DNA of 64,000 nt. Source: Tetrapisispora phaffii CBS 4417 (lineage: Eukaryota; Ascomycota; Saccharomycetes; Saccharomycetales; Saccharomycetaceae). The position numbers and the translations under genes are program-made. This document shows positions 9,502 through 19,667 of this stretch, in pieces. Under the pieces are notes generated by a model that was given only the letters and a program-made list of their open reading frames with translations, was not told the origin of the DNA and searched no databases. Where the stretch lies: NCBI RefSeq assembly GCF_000236905.1, contig NC_016523.1, positions 620,001-684,000 on the forward strand, written 5' to 3'. Numbering within the stretch: the first letter of the stretch is position 1; every line of letters starts with the position of its first letter.

Positions 9502-11268
9502 ATGAGAATTAAGAAGAAGAATACATCCGGTAATGCTAAGAATTTCATTTCTAGATCCCAAGCTGTCAGCAAGCTACAGATCTCCTTAGCTGATTTCAGA
9601 AGATTGTGTATTTTCAAAGGTATTTATCCAAGAGAACCAAGAAACAAAAAGAAGGCTAATAAGGGTTCTACTGCCCCAACAACTTTCTATTTCCAAAAGG
9701 ACATTCAATATTTGATGCATGAACCTGTATTGGCTAAATTCAGAGAACATAAAACTTTCTCTAAAAAATTAACAAAAGCTTTAGGAAGAGGTGAAGTCGG
9801 TACTGCAAAGAAATTAGAAGAAAATAGAAGTACTTACAAATTGGATCATATTATTAAAGAACGTTATCCAAGTTTCCCTGATGCTATCAGAGATATTGAT
9901 GATGCTCTAAATATGTTATTTTTATTTGCAAACTTACCAGCTACTGATCAAATTTCTGCCAAGATCACAAAGGATGCAAATGTCATCTGTAACCAATGGT
10001 TAGCATTTGTCGCTAGAGAACGTTTAGTCCGTAAAGTCTTTGTTTCCATCAAAGGTATATATTATCAGGCTACCGTTAGAGGTGAAGAAGTTAGATGGCT
10101 AGTTCCTTACAAGTTCCCAGAAAATATCCCAACTGATATCGATTTCAGAATTATGTTGACTTTCTTAGAGTTTTACTCAACTTTATTGCACTTTGTCCTT
10201 TACAAATTGTACACGGACAGTGGTCTAGTATATCCACCAAAGGTTGATCTAAATAAGAGCAAAATAATGAGTGGTTTATCTACTTATATTTTAGAAAGTC
10301 AAAATGAAGATAGCGTCCTGTCTGCTGTTCCAAAATCTACCAACAATGACAAAGCTGCTGCCATCGATTCTGCTACTTTGAAATCTGCCATGAAGGCCGA
10401 TAAAGAAAACAAGGATGATGAAGATGATGAAGGAGAAGAAAAAGACGTTAACAATGTAGAACTAGACACCTTTGAGGACAACAATAAAAACAAAGGTGAT
10501 GAATTAGCACAACCAAGTCAATTTGATTCACCAATAGCTACTTTATTTTCTGATTTTGTTTTCTATGTCGGTAGAGAAGTCCCAATAGATATTGTCGAAT
10601 TCTTGATCTTATCAAGTGGTGGTTCTGTTATCAGTGAAGCTGCTTTGGATCAAGTTGATGCTAAAGATTTAGATTTCTCAAACGTTACACATCAAATTGT
10701 TGATAGACCCGTTTTAAACAACAAAGTACCTGGTAGAACTTATGTTCAACCTCAATGGATTTTCGATTGTATTAATAAAAAAAGCTTGGTCCCAGCAAAC
10801 TTATATATGCCAGGTGAAACTCTGCCACCACATTTAAGTCCATGGGGTGACGCCACTGGTTATGATCCAAATGCTTCAGAAGACGATGCTGAGGAATCTG
10901 AAAGTGAAGAAGAAGTTGCTGAAGAAAATTCTGGAGAAGAAGCTGATGTTGTTGATGAAGATGGCGAAGATGATGAAGAATTAGCTGCTCAAAAGGAATT
11001 AGAACTAGAAGTTAAGGGTATTTCTTTCAATAAAGCTAAAGAAGCTGGTCTAGAAGTTCAAAAGAAGTCAAAGAAGAGAAAGGTAGTTGACGAAGCCGAA
11101 GCCGAGAAGCAATTAAAGATGATTATGATGAGTAATAAGCAACGTAAGTTATACAAAAAGATGCAATACTCTAACAATAAAAAGGAAGAACAAGTAGAAA
11201 ATTTGAAGAAAAAGAAGAAGCAAATTGCAAAGACCAAAGCCAATTTGAAGAAATTAGAGAAAAAATGA
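9502..11268 (+). CDS. NOP7: Pescadillo homologue Nop7, 60S ribosome assembly
   Basis: 588 residues (S. cerevisiae Nop7 ~605). A nucleolar protein of the Nop7-Erb1-Ytm1 (PeBoW) complex, needed for 27S pre-rRNA processing and 60S maturation. The N-terminal Pescadillo domain occupies ~5-260 ([30 protein letters not shown] near the start). A Lys/Glu/Asp-rich linker follows (~275-335), then a BRCT domain at ~343-450 ([18 protein letters not shown] through [12 protein letters not shown]). The acidic C-terminal stretch (~455-500) leads into a Lys-rich coiled-coil tail ending in LKKLEKK, probably a nuclear/nucleolar signal. The RRPE/PAC promoter agrees with this role. Confidence 0.97.
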   Translation: MRIKKKNTSGNAKNFISRSQAVSKLQISLADFRRLCIFKGIYPREPRNKKKANKGSTAPTTFYFQKDIQYLMHEPVLAKFREHKTFSKKLTKALGRGEVGTAKKLEENRSTYKLDHIIKERYPSFPDAIRDIDDALNMLFLFANLPATDQISAKITKDANVICNQWLAFVARERLVRKVFVSIKGIYYQATVRGEEVRWLVPYKFPENIPTDIDFRIMLTFLEFYSTLLHFVLYKLYTDSGLVYPPKVDLNKSKIMSGLSTYILESQNEDSVLSAVPKSTNNDKAAAIDSATLKSAMKADKENKDDEDDEGEEKDVNNVELDTFEDNNKNKGDELAQPSQFDSPIATLFSDFVFYVGREVPIDIVEFLILSSGGSVISEAALDQVDAKDLDFSNVTHQIVDRPVLNNKVPGRTYVQPQWIFDCINKKSLVPANLYMPGETLPPHLSPWGDATGYDPNASEDDAEESESEEEVAEENSGEEADVVDEDGEDDEELAAQKELELEVKGISFNKAKEAGLEVQKKSKKRKVVDEAEAEKQLKMIMMSNKQRKLYKKMQYSNNKKEEQVENLKKKKKQIAKTKANLKKLEKK

Positions 11269-11429
11269 TCTAAATGAATCTTACAATTTAGAGGCTCTCA
11301 TTCACAATTCAATAATATTGCATAATAATTTTATAATTATATATTTGTATACTATATTAAAATAGAAAAGATTAAATAAACTAACGTTTTCGTAATTATT
11401 AAAATTTTATTTGACTTATTATATAAATT

Positions 11430-12290
11430 TTATATAATATCAGGAGCTTCTGATCTTGAATCCATTGATTGTCTATCAGGTATTGAAAATTCAACAAAGC
11501 CTTGTAGTTCCTTCTGTAACAAAAGTAGCGATTTCTCTGCTTGATTTATACGTTCAATGTCTGTATTTTTACTAACATTAATATAAGCTTTCAAGAGCAA
11601 GCCACCTTTGGTTAATTGCGTGGATTTGTCAGAATCAAAATTCCATATTTTATAAGCGTCTAATATTAGGTTATCAGGGAAAAAGAACTTTGAACCCACT
11701 GTTATATAAGAATAATCTAGAATGTAACCGAGACCATTCATAAACGCGGTTAATGAGGATGCATTTGAATCAGTAAATAAAATGGAAGACTCTGATATTA
11801 GTTGAATTGAGACTTTTTTACTAGTACCGGCGGCAGGAATATCAGACATACTTAAAGACCATGCTTGGTTGTTATTATTAGATTGTTTGACATCTGAGTC
11901 GACGTTCATATCAGAATCAGATGTAAGGTTAATGCCACTATTTTTCAATAAAGATTTCAGTTCTCCTTCAATAACCGGTAAAGCATCTGTTTGTAAATGT
12001 TTCATAAGGGTATAATCTAGCTGTCTTGGAGCTCGGCTCTGACTATCAGAAGAATCAGAATCGGCGAGAATATCTAACGGCACATTAGTCGATAGTTTTA
12101 TTCTGTTAGGTTCAACCAATTGGTTTTTTTTGTTAATTTGTTGAACTTCATTATCAGGATTCAGGTTCCAAATGGTATTAACATTAGCGAATAATACTGG
12201 AGGGTTTCCGGATATCGTCTTTATGGTGGAAATGAAAAGATCGTATGATGGGTCATCAATAGCACTAAACAAACTTAATTGTTGCACCAT
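11430..12290 (-). CDS. SRB5: Mediator head subunit Srb5/Med18
   Basis: 286 residues from ATG at 12290 (S. cerevisiae Srb5 ~307). Srb5/Med18 is part of the Mediator head module and pairs with Srb2/Med20; it helps RNA polymerase II initiation and, in yeast, termination at some genes. The family N-terminus is visible (MVQQLSLFSAIDD), with the C-terminal pattern of the Med18 fold (GYILDYSYITVGSKFFFPDNLILDAYKIW, then KGGLLLKAYINVSKNTDIERINQAEKSLLLLQKELQG). It has no enzyme motif. It is convergent with NOP7 and matches YGR104C in position. Confidence 0.9.
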   Translation of the reverse strand: MVQQLSLFSAIDDPSYDLFISTIKTISGNPPVLFANVNTIWNLNPDNEVQQINKKNQLVEPNRIKLSTNVPLDILADSDSSDSQSRAPRQLDYTLMKHLQTDALPVIEGELKSLLKNSGINLTSDSDMNVDSDVKQSNNNNQAWSLSMSDIPAAGTSKKVSIQLISESSILFTDSNASSLTAFMNGLGYILDYSYITVGSKFFFPDNLILDAYKIWNFDSDKSTQLTKGGLLLKAYINVSKNTDIERINQAEKSLLLLQKELQGFVEFSIPDRQSMDSRSEAPDII

Positions 12291-12707
12291 TTTGGGAATA
12301 AAGAGGTATTTCTTGTAATTATGATTTAATGAGAGATATAAGCGAGTGTTTGATTGCTTGCTAAGTTAAATAATCACCATTTTATTTATACAAAATAATT
12401 TAATTTTAAATTGGAACTATTTTTTTAGGTGACATGAAATTTTAATATTTCGCTTTATAGCAATATTGGAAACTAAGGAATATCAAAAATGAATACAATG
12501 CAGCAGTTAAGCTTTATAACAACTTTGTTGAAAGAATTTCCCTTGATGAATTGATGTAATTAAGCTCAGTTATACGATAGGAAACGTATTTATCTAGTGA
12601 CTGAGAAAGTATTTGGTAATATTAGAAAGATTAGTGCTTGTAAATTAATTTCCACTAAGTACAACAATAACAAAAAGTCTAACTTTTAAAACAAAACCAT
12701 ATTCGCA
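12291..12707. other. Divergent promoter region SRB5 / VMA21
   Basis: 417 bp between divergent genes, AT-rich, no coding region and no specific element recognised. Confidence 0.6.
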
Positions 12708-12941
12708 ATGGCAGTTGATGTTCCACGTTCAGTTATAACCAAATTAATGTTCTTCACAGCAGCAATGGTGGTTTGTCCACTGGTTACTTTTTTCACAATC
12801 CAGCAATATACTTCCAACACACTTGTAAGCGGTGGTTTGGCTGCTGCGATGGCAAATGTTGTGTTGATCGGTTATATTATAATTGCATTTATGGAAGATA
12901 CAGCTTCTGATGAAGAATTAACAATAAAGAAGAAAGAGTAA
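12708..12941 (+). CDS. VMA21: V-ATPase assembly factor Vma21
   Basis: 77 residues, the same length as S. cerevisiae Vma21. An ER membrane chaperone for assembly of the V0 sector of the vacuolar H+-ATPase; it escorts V0 to the Golgi and returns. Two hydrophobic helices are visible (about residues 13-33 and 40-61) separated by a short polar loop ([11 protein letters not shown]). The C-terminus ends KKKE, which fits the dilysine KKxx ER-retrieval signal. The next gene, convergent, is VOA1, another V0 assembly factor that works with Vma21, so this is a functional pair kept from the ancestral order (YGR105W/YGR106C). Confidence 0.95.
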   Translation: MAVDVPRSVITKLMFFTAAMVVCPLVTFFTIQQYTSNTLVSGGLAAAMANVVLIGYIIIAFMEDTASDEELTIKKKE

Positions 12942-13162
12942 ATAGGAAAACTACTGAAAAATTTCAAGGCTAATTTTAGAATAAGTATAATTGCACTTTC
13001 GCATAATAATCTGTAAAATTAAATGATTAATTCTGTTTCCAATATACTTTGTTATTTATAAATTTATAGCATGTATTAACAAATACCTATATAAATGAAT
13101 CGGAATAATAAATTTTGAATGTGATTTTGTTGTTTTTGGTATTTTTTATCAGTCATTTTATT

Positions 13163-14131
13163 TTAATTAGTTTTCTTTAATGGGTTTGATTGCTTTTCAA
13201 AAGCACCGTAGCTGATTTCTAAACTGGTCATCCATGAGAGAGCGACAGCTAGAAGTCCGAATAAGAAGATGGAGACCAATAAACACATCAATAAGCCTTC
13301 AGTCCATATTTTACTTAGTATGTCGTTATCTTCCGCGTTATCTTCATCTTCTTTCTCATCATATAAAATGACATTGTCCTCTGCATTTTCTTCATCTACT
13401 TTCTCATCATATGAAATGACTTCATCTTCTGTGTCTTCTTCATCTTTAATATCTTCAACTTCTTCAACTTCTTCTCCATCATCTCTCTTCAACTTCTGAA
13501 ACTTCATATTTCTGTGAAAAGCAACTTCTTTGCCTCCAATGACGGCACCTGTCTTACCAATTACATGAGGTTTGTGTTCGTCATTTGAGTAGTTAAATAA
13601 GATGACACGTATGTCCTTTCCGAGTACTTCCACTAATCTATTCATAACCGACTCTAGAGTATCATTCAACTTAGATAAATCGTACACTTCATCCTCGAAT
13701 TTAAGAACAATAACATCTTTATCTTGAATGGCGATTTTATGAAAGATTGCATATGGTGTTTCAGGTAATTTTTTAAACGTTATAACCTTGACATCAATTT
13801 CTTTATTACTCTTTAAAGTAGATTTAATTGAGTTCCAATACTTCTTAGGTTTTTTAATTGTCTTAACACCGACAACTTGGTCTTCAAAAAAACTTGTTAA
13901 ATATTTCAATTTATTTTTCTCTTTATCATTATAAGAACTGAATGCATCTGAAATAGAGTAATCTAAAAATTTAAATACAACAGTAGGTTGTTTATCAGTA
14001 AATTTTAATAATGATTCCTTGGTATTCTTTAAAAACCCATGTTCATTAGAAAATAAAACACCAGTCTTTAGACAGTTCACCAAAGCTGCCTGTAAAAATA
14101 CTAAAACAAACAACGATTTAAAACAAACCAT
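13163..14131 (-). CDS. VOA1: V0 assembly protein Voa1, ER membrane
   Basis: 322 residues from ATG at 14131; an upstream in-frame TTG at 14137 is not a plausible start. S. cerevisiae Voa1 has ~265 residues. It has an N-terminal signal peptide (CFKSLFVLVFLQAALVNC), a lumenal domain, an acidic stretch, one transmembrane helix near ~279-301 (GLLMCLLVSIFLFGLLAVAL) and the C-terminus KKTN, a dilysine ER-retrieval signal. Voa1 binds Vma21 and V0 during assembly in the ER. The extra length lies in an acidic region holding two tandem copies of a 16-residue unit (EDEVISYDEKVDEENA / EDNVILYDEKEDEDNA) plus a partial third. Position beside VMA21 supports the call. Confidence 0.9.
   Translation of the reverse strand: MVCFKSLFVLVFLQAALVNCLKTGVLFSNEHGFLKNTKESLLKFTDKQPTVVFKFLDYSISDAFSSYNDKEKNKLKYLTSFFEDQVVGVKTIKKPKKYWNSIKSTLKSNKEIDVKVITFKKLPETPYAIFHKIAIQDKDVIVLKFEDEVYDLSKLNDTLESVMNRLVEVLGKDIRVILFNYSNDEHKPHVIGKTGAVIGGKEVAFHRNMKFQKLKRDDGEEVEEVEDIKDEEDTEDEVISYDEKVDEENAEDNVILYDEKEDEDNAEDNDILSKIWTEGLLMCLLVSIFLFGLLAVALSWMTSLEISYGAFEKQSNPLKKTN
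13330..13440 (-). repeat. Tandem 48-bp coding repeat in VOA1 acidic region
   Basis: The minus strand encodes two successive 16-residue units, EDEVISYDEKVDEENA and EDNVILYDEKEDEDNA, followed by EDNDIL. The DNA copies are still visibly alike (CTTTCTCATCATATxAAATGAC in both), so the duplication is fairly recent or is kept similar by slippage. Confidence 0.75.
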
Positions 14132-14810
14132 AGCCAAACCTTATCTTCTAATCTTGTATTCACTGCAGCTCCAATAAGTAGGTGTTTAACAATCCTTTAA
14201 ATCAAAATCAAATGAATGAATTAACTAAACTTTGCAGTTGGTTATGGTTGCAACCTTTATATATCATCATCGTTCAAATCTCCTTTCTGTATTTTTCATT
14301 ATCCTTCTTCCTTTGGAACAACCATCTCTTACTTTTTATCACCTCGTATTTCGTGATACTATAATAATGTTGTAAGCTCATCTCAAACCATAAGGCTTGA
14401 AAAGATGCTAATAGAGCTACTATTTGAATGAATGGTCAATGGTTCAATGAAACCATTGAATTAAATTGAATCCACAACTGGACTGTGCTGGAAAATTCGC
14501 TGTTATAAATGCATAACACACGGTCCGTGAACGAAGGTTTCAAAGTAATAAATTTCAAAGTCATCGCATCTTGAAATTCTACTTGAAAAATTCTCTTAAT
14601 GTTCCAGATAGATTCAACAACATTAATAACTTGTACAATTGATGGACTGTGATGCTAGTCTCTCTATCTGTTTATATCTTCACATATATATGTATGTATG
14701 TATGTTAAGTATTCCTTATTAGTTTTTTAGTTATATCAATTCATCTAGGTGCAAGGTAAGACACACACGCACACGCACACGCACTTAAATACATACAAGG
14801 GTGACCTAAC
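14132..14810. other. Divergent region VOA1 / MRI1 with ATGT and CACACG repeats
   Basis: 679 bp without a convincing gene; a 60-codon frame at 14182-14364 shows no family features. It holds a TATG/ATGT repeat near 14690-14705 and a CACACG/CACA repeat at ~14760-14783, just 30 bp before the MRI1 ATG. Confidence 0.65.
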
Positions 14811-16079
14811 ATGTCTCTCCAAGCTATAAGATTTGATAGATCAAATCCATTGAATGTTTCCGTCACGGTTTTGGATCAACTTCTATTGCCTTATGTCACT
14901 AAATACATTCCCATAAGTACTATTGAAGATGGTTATACTGCGATCAAAAGCATGCAGGTAAGAGGTGCTCCTGCTATCGCTATTGTAGGTTCTTTATCTG
15001 TATTGATGGAAACCCAAATGATGAGAACGGATTTGTTCGCAAGAACCCAAACTTATTATGATTTGAATAACTGGCGTAACATCAAGTTAAGATTGATTGA
15101 AAGATTAGATTGGTTGTTAGAAAGCAGACCAACTGCGGTTAACCTTTCTAATTCGTTAATGGAAATTGGTCATTTGTTAGATGCAAGTGACGACTTAACA
15201 AAATTCAACTCAAAATTGTTCAATTATGTTTGTGATTTAAGCGATGATGATTTGAAAAATAATATAAAATTAGGTGATAATGGTGCTAAATTCTTATTAG
15301 ACTCCTTAAAGGAGGAAAACTTCAGTGGAGATTTTGCTGTCTTGACTATTTGTAACACAGGTTCATTAGCCACATCTGGTTATGGTACTGCATTGGGTGT
15401 CATACGCTCATTATGGAAGGATTCTTTAGCTAAGGGTAACGTTGACAGTGCTACTGAGACTGGCGAACCCTCACAAAAGAAGGCTAAAAAACTTGTGGAT
15501 GTCAAGGCCAGCTTAAAACACGTTTATCCGTTAGAAACTAGGCCATACAATCAAGGTTCAAGATTAACCGCTTATGAATTAGTGCAAGAAAAGATTCCAG
15601 CTACTTTAATCCCTGATAGTTCTATTGCTTATAGAATCAAAACTAGTCCATATCCAATTAAAGCTGCATTCGTTGGTGCCGATAGAATTGTTTGTAATGG
15701 TGACACGGCTAATAAAATCGGTACATTCCAGTTAGCTCTAATATGCAAACAATTTGGTATCAAATTTTATGTAGTGGCTCCAAAGACAACTTTTGATAGT
15801 AAAACTAAATCTGGGGAAGGTATTGTCATTGAAGAACGTAAACCTAATGAAATGAAATTGGTGACCGGCACAGCAATGGATTTCAACCTTGAAACTCCGT
15901 TATTAGATGAAAACAAAGAGCCAATCACAGCAAAAGTAGGCATTGCACCAATTGATATCAATGTTTGGAACCCATCTTTTGATATCACACCACATGAATA
16001 CATTGATGGTATCGTCACTGAAAATGGTGTATTTACAAAAGATTCTTCAGGAAATTTTATTTTCACTGAAGGACGTTAA
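14811..16079 (+). CDS. MRI1: Methylthioribose-1-phosphate isomerase Mri1
   Basis: 422 residues (S. cerevisiae Mri1 ~411). It converts 5-methylthioribose-1-phosphate to the ribulose form in the methionine salvage pathway. The fold is shared with eIF2B regulatory subunits, but this protein has the enzyme motifs: MQVRGAPAIAIVG near residue 50, the catalytic cysteine in TICNTGSLATSG (Cys181) and the catalytic aspartate in GADRIVCNGDTANKIGT (Asp291). A charged insertion around 217-240 (ETGEPSQKKAKK) sits between the halves, as in yeast relatives. Its S. cerevisiae position is beside CLB2 on chromosome XVI, and here too a CLB1/2-type cyclin follows. This is where chromosome VII order switches to chromosome XVI order. 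Confidence 0.96.
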   Translation: MSLQAIRFDRSNPLNVSVTVLDQLLLPYVTKYIPISTIEDGYTAIKSMQVRGAPAIAIVGSLSVLMETQMMRTDLFARTQTYYDLNNWRNIKLRLIERLDWLLESRPTAVNLSNSLMEIGHLLDASDDLTKFNSKLFNYVCDLSDDDLKNNIKLGDNGAKFLLDSLKEENFSGDFAVLTICNTGSLATSGYGTALGVIRSLWKDSLAKGNVDSATETGEPSQKKAKKLVDVKASLKHVYPLETRPYNQGSRLTAYELVQEKIPATLIPDSSIAYRIKTSPYPIKAAFVGADRIVCNGDTANKIGTFQLALICKQFGIKFYVVAPKTTFDSKTKSGEGIVIEERKPNEMKLVTGTAMDFNLETPLLDENKEPITAKVGIAPIDINVWNPSFDITPHEYIDGIVTENGVFTKDSSGNFIFTEGR

Positions 16080-18113
16080 GTCCAATAGCTTGTATTGTTT
16101 TCTGCTAAATCTTGAGTGTTAAGAGAAGTTAGATGATGTCAAATGACGCTGCATGACACGGAATGAAGAGAAAACATAAGGAATATATCGAAAATGTGAG
16201 GGCGAAATATTCTTGTCATTTATAGCCTTGAATATTGCTTTTATTATGATTGCTCCTGGAAAAGCCTTAAATAATTTAGTACTTAATAATATGGATAGTA
16301 TATTTAACGAAGCATTTAATCAATTTCTTTTGTCTTGTTTTGAAGTAGTCAATATTTCAGGTAGTCGCATGCATTATTATTTACAGACAGAATAGAATAG
16401 CTGCTGGAAACTAAATATGCAGTGAATATTCACAAGCCCTGTCCAAAACAGTTCAATCCGTCTTATCCGCTTTATCCGTCACTACTTCCACATGACAGCT
16501 TAAAATCCAATGGTATTTTTTCTCTTGGAAATAGAAAACATGTTATCTGTTCTCCCAAGGGTTAACCACTTCTTCCTCCCTCCCTATTCCCAAATTCTAA
16601 CGATGCATTTTCTCGGAACATAAGCAATTTGTTTTCACCCACACATAACACAACATGGTGCATAGAAATTCCATTATTTACAATCTGCAAGAACTCAATC
16701 TCGATGTCTCATTACGTAAAATACATTTATGCCAAAACAAAAAAGCAAAAAAATAATCATCTCATGCAGTTATACTCCAACCTAATGAAGTTCACAGGAT
16801 TCATCTAAAAAACAGTATATACAAAGCCTTATACATTTTAGACATCATCCGTGTGTCTCCGTCGATGAATAAGTTAATAGAGTATGTGTCGTTTCCCCAG
16901 TCTGTATTCATTTTTCAGATATACATTTCCACTTTAAGCGTACCTGTAAACACCACGGTGCAGGAATCACAGATCTGATCCAAAAATAGAATTCCAGTTA
17001 CCTTTTTTAGACTTTGTCAATATAACGTTTTCCCTAATTCGTACAGACTTCTGTTTTTTTCGGCTTCCACTCTTTGGGAAAATTTCGAAAAAATAAGCGA
17101 TTTCCTAAAAGGGTTAAATCTTCAATTTTTGTTTTCGAAATTGAAACTTAATAACAATAATACCAGTTTTATGCACAGATGTTATTTTGAAAAAAAAAAT
17201 TGTTATGATATTTGTTTATTGTTTATTGTTATGTTTATGTTTATGGTTTCCTTCTTTCTTCATCAAACAGTTATTCGATTATATTGTATGTATGGTTCAT
17301 CTATCTCAATCTTCTTCGTCTGTCGGAATTCCTGTAGGACTTTTTAAGAATTTCAAAACTTTCAAGCCAAGTGATACATGTATTTCTTTTATTTAATTCA
17401 GATTGGCAGTTAATTTTAGTTTCCACAGAATAAAAATTGATTTGTTAATAAGACATGCAGTAGCAATTCTAATATGCCCACTCTTTTCTCTTGACAATTA
17501 CATACCACCATTATTCAAAAACATGCTCATGTTTTGAGTGAACCATATTCTCTGAAACACATCTCAGGTTTCAATTTGGGATTTATTTCTTAAGAGTTTT
17601 GCACCGTGTAAATCGATTTTACCTATTTGATAATAAATGAAAACAAATATTCAAATTATAGTTAGCTTTTAGATCAAGCTGCAAGTAACTTCATCTTCCA
17701 CTGCCTTTTCTGTAAACTGTTCCGAATGTCAACTGATTATATATTCCTCAAGTGCTAGAAAAACTACAATATTACTTCAAATAGCATCTCCTACCGTTTG
17801 ACGTTAACTAGAAATAAATTACATCACAGCTTTCATCATTGATGTTACATTTACTTATCCTGCTCTCAGTATATATATAAGAAAAATATAATATTAAATT
17901 TTTTTTATATATCTTTTAATGGCACTATTTTTATTTCTTGATATACTTATATTGTTCCTTTTATCTTCTTGCGTGCCCGTCGATAAGAGCAGGTTGGCAC
18001 TATCTTCACTCTTAACTCCCATCCCATCCCATCTAAGTTCTCATATTGGCTAATTTTGCATAGATAATTTTTCCTGTTTCAAGTTACAATATAAACTATA
18101 ATAGTACGCATAA
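16080..18113. other. 2-kb upstream region of the mitotic cyclin
   Basis: About 2 kb without a convincing gene, unusually long for this window. It holds a 9-bp-phased ATCCG triplet (16456-16478), a Mcm1-type CArG box with Fkh-type sites (17101-17246, listed separately), A/T tracts near 17880-17910 and a CATCC repeat at ~18009-18028. Several frames of 60-72 codons (for example 17129-17347) are low-complexity and lack family features. A long regulatory region is typical of CLB2. Confidence 0.65.
17101..17246 (+). promoter_or_regulatory. Candidate Mcm1 (CArG) and forkhead sites of the CLB2-type promoter
   Basis: TTTCCTAAAAGGG at 17101-17113 contains CC-six-GG, the core of a Mcm1 site. About 100 bp downstream, 17212-17246 holds two overlapping TTGTTTAT sequences and two ATGTTTAT sequences, matching forkhead (Fkh1/2) sites. 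Both are ~0.9-1.0 kb before the cyclin ATG. In S. cerevisiae the CLB2-cluster genes are driven by Mcm1-Fkh2-Ndd1, but with the two sites adjacent; the wider spacing here lowers certainty. Confidence 0.5.
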
Positions 18114-19496
18114 ATGCTTAGTTCATTGAGTAATATAGAAAAGAACCATTTGCAATCAGGTAACAATATTACTAAAATCAAGAAAAATGTGCTTAGCAAT
18201 GTAACTAACAATTATCAAAAAAGTATTAATAAAAAATCCGATCTCAAAGAAATTAGTAAACTGCATTCCAGTAAAACACTAGACCCTTTATCTGCTAAAA
18301 TAAATCAAAAATCGAATGACAAGGAGGTAAAGGAAGATCTTGAGTCGAAAAGATTTATCGAAAAAACCTCTAGACTGTCAATCCATGATAAGGAAAATAT
18401 TGATCCAAATAATGAATTAGAGACCATTAAAAAGGGTTCTGATGGGTCCCATATTAATAATTATGAAAAAAAGGTATCAACTAAAGAAGGTGGAAGAACG
18501 CTGGAATTGAAAGAAAGAAACACGACAAATCCATCTGAATCGTTTAATGTATCTGATATACAAAAGAAAAGACCTATTTCTACATTATCAGAAATTGGTG
18601 ATCTACCTAAGAAGCTAAAGTATAGTGATGATATTGATAATGAGAAGATAGAATGGGATGATCTAGATGCAGAGGATGCAAATGATCCGTTCATGGCTTC
18701 TGAATATGTTTCAGATATTTTTGACCATTTAAGGGAATTGGAGATGAAGACTCTACCAATAAAAGAAAATTTGCATATTCAAAAAAATATTGTTCAGAAC
18801 AGAGATATTTTGATAAATTGGTTAGTTAAGATTCATAACAAATTTGGTCTATTGCCAGAAACACTTTATTTAGCAACTAATTTGATGGATCGTTTTCTAG
18901 CAAAAGAATTAGTACAGCTAGATAAGTTACAATTGGTAGGAACCTCTTGTTTATTCATAGCGTCCAAGTATGAAGAAGTTTACTCGCCTAGTGTTGCACA
19001 TTTTGCTGGTGAAACAGATGGTGCTTGTTCTGTTCAAGAAATTAAAGAAGGTGAAAAATTCATCTTAAAAGTTTTAGAGTTTGATTTAAGTTATCCAAAT
19101 CCGATGAATTTTTTGAGAAGAATATCTAAAGCTGATGACTACGATATACAGTCCCGTACGCTTGCCAAGTTCTTATTAGAAATTTCAATTGTTGATTTTA
19201 AGTTCATTGGAATACCTCCATCATTCTGTGCTGCTGCCGCTATGTTTATATCTAGAAAAATGCTAGGGAAAAGCATTTGGGATGGCAATCTAATACATTA
19301 CTCAGGTGGGTACACAAAAAAGCAATTAGAACCTGTGTGTAATTTAATGATGGATTATTTAGTTTCTCCAATTGTTCACGATGAGTTTATTCGAAAATAT
19401 CAATCTCGTAGATATATGAAAGCATCGATAATATCAGTGAACTGGGCATTGAAGGTTAAGAAGAATAAATATGATATTATGACACTGCATGAATAG
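18114..19496 (+). CDS. CLB1/CLB2: G2/M B-type cyclin (Clb1/Clb2 type)
   Basis: 460 residues. Activates Cdc28/Cdk1 for mitosis. The N-terminal ~190 residues are disordered and carry a KEN box (DKENIDP, KEN at 93-95), a signal for APC/C-directed destruction. A D-box-like KNVLSNVTN lies at 24-32, but its first residue is Lys instead of the usual Arg. The cyclin N box starts near residue 197 (YVSDIFDHLRELEMKTLP; QNRDILINWLVKIHNKF; NLMDRFL) and the cyclin C box follows from ~330. Convergent with a CLB5/CLB6-type gene, the arrangement found twice in S. cerevisiae (CLB1-CLB6 and CLB2-CLB5). I cannot decide between the CLB1 and CLB2 labels without the sister locus. Confidence 0.93.
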   Translation: MLSSLSNIEKNHLQSGNNITKIKKNVLSNVTNNYQKSINKKSDLKEISKLHSSKTLDPLSAKINQKSNDKEVKEDLESKRFIEKTSRLSIHDKENIDPNNELETIKKGSDGSHINNYEKKVSTKEGGRTLELKERNTTNPSESFNVSDIQKKRPISTLSEIGDLPKKLKYSDDIDNEKIEWDDLDAEDANDPFMASEYVSDIFDHLRELEMKTLPIKENLHIQKNIVQNRDILINWLVKIHNKFGLLPETLYLATNLMDRFLAKELVQLDKLQLVGTSCLFIASKYEEVYSPSVAHFAGETDGACSVQEIKEGEKFILKVLEFDLSYPNPMNFLRRISKADDYDIQSRTLAKFLLEISIVDFKFIGIPPSFCAAAAMFISRKMLGKSIWDGNLIHYSGGYTKKQLEPVCNLMMDYLVSPIVHDEFIRKYQSRRYMKASIISVNWALKVKKNKYDIMTLHE

Positions 19497-19594
19497 CATA
19501 ATAGTCAATGCTAATAGTGCTTGATGAAAATAATAATAACAATAGCAATAATAATAGCAATAATAACAATAACAATAATAATAATAATAATAAT

Positions 19595-19667
<73 letters not shown>

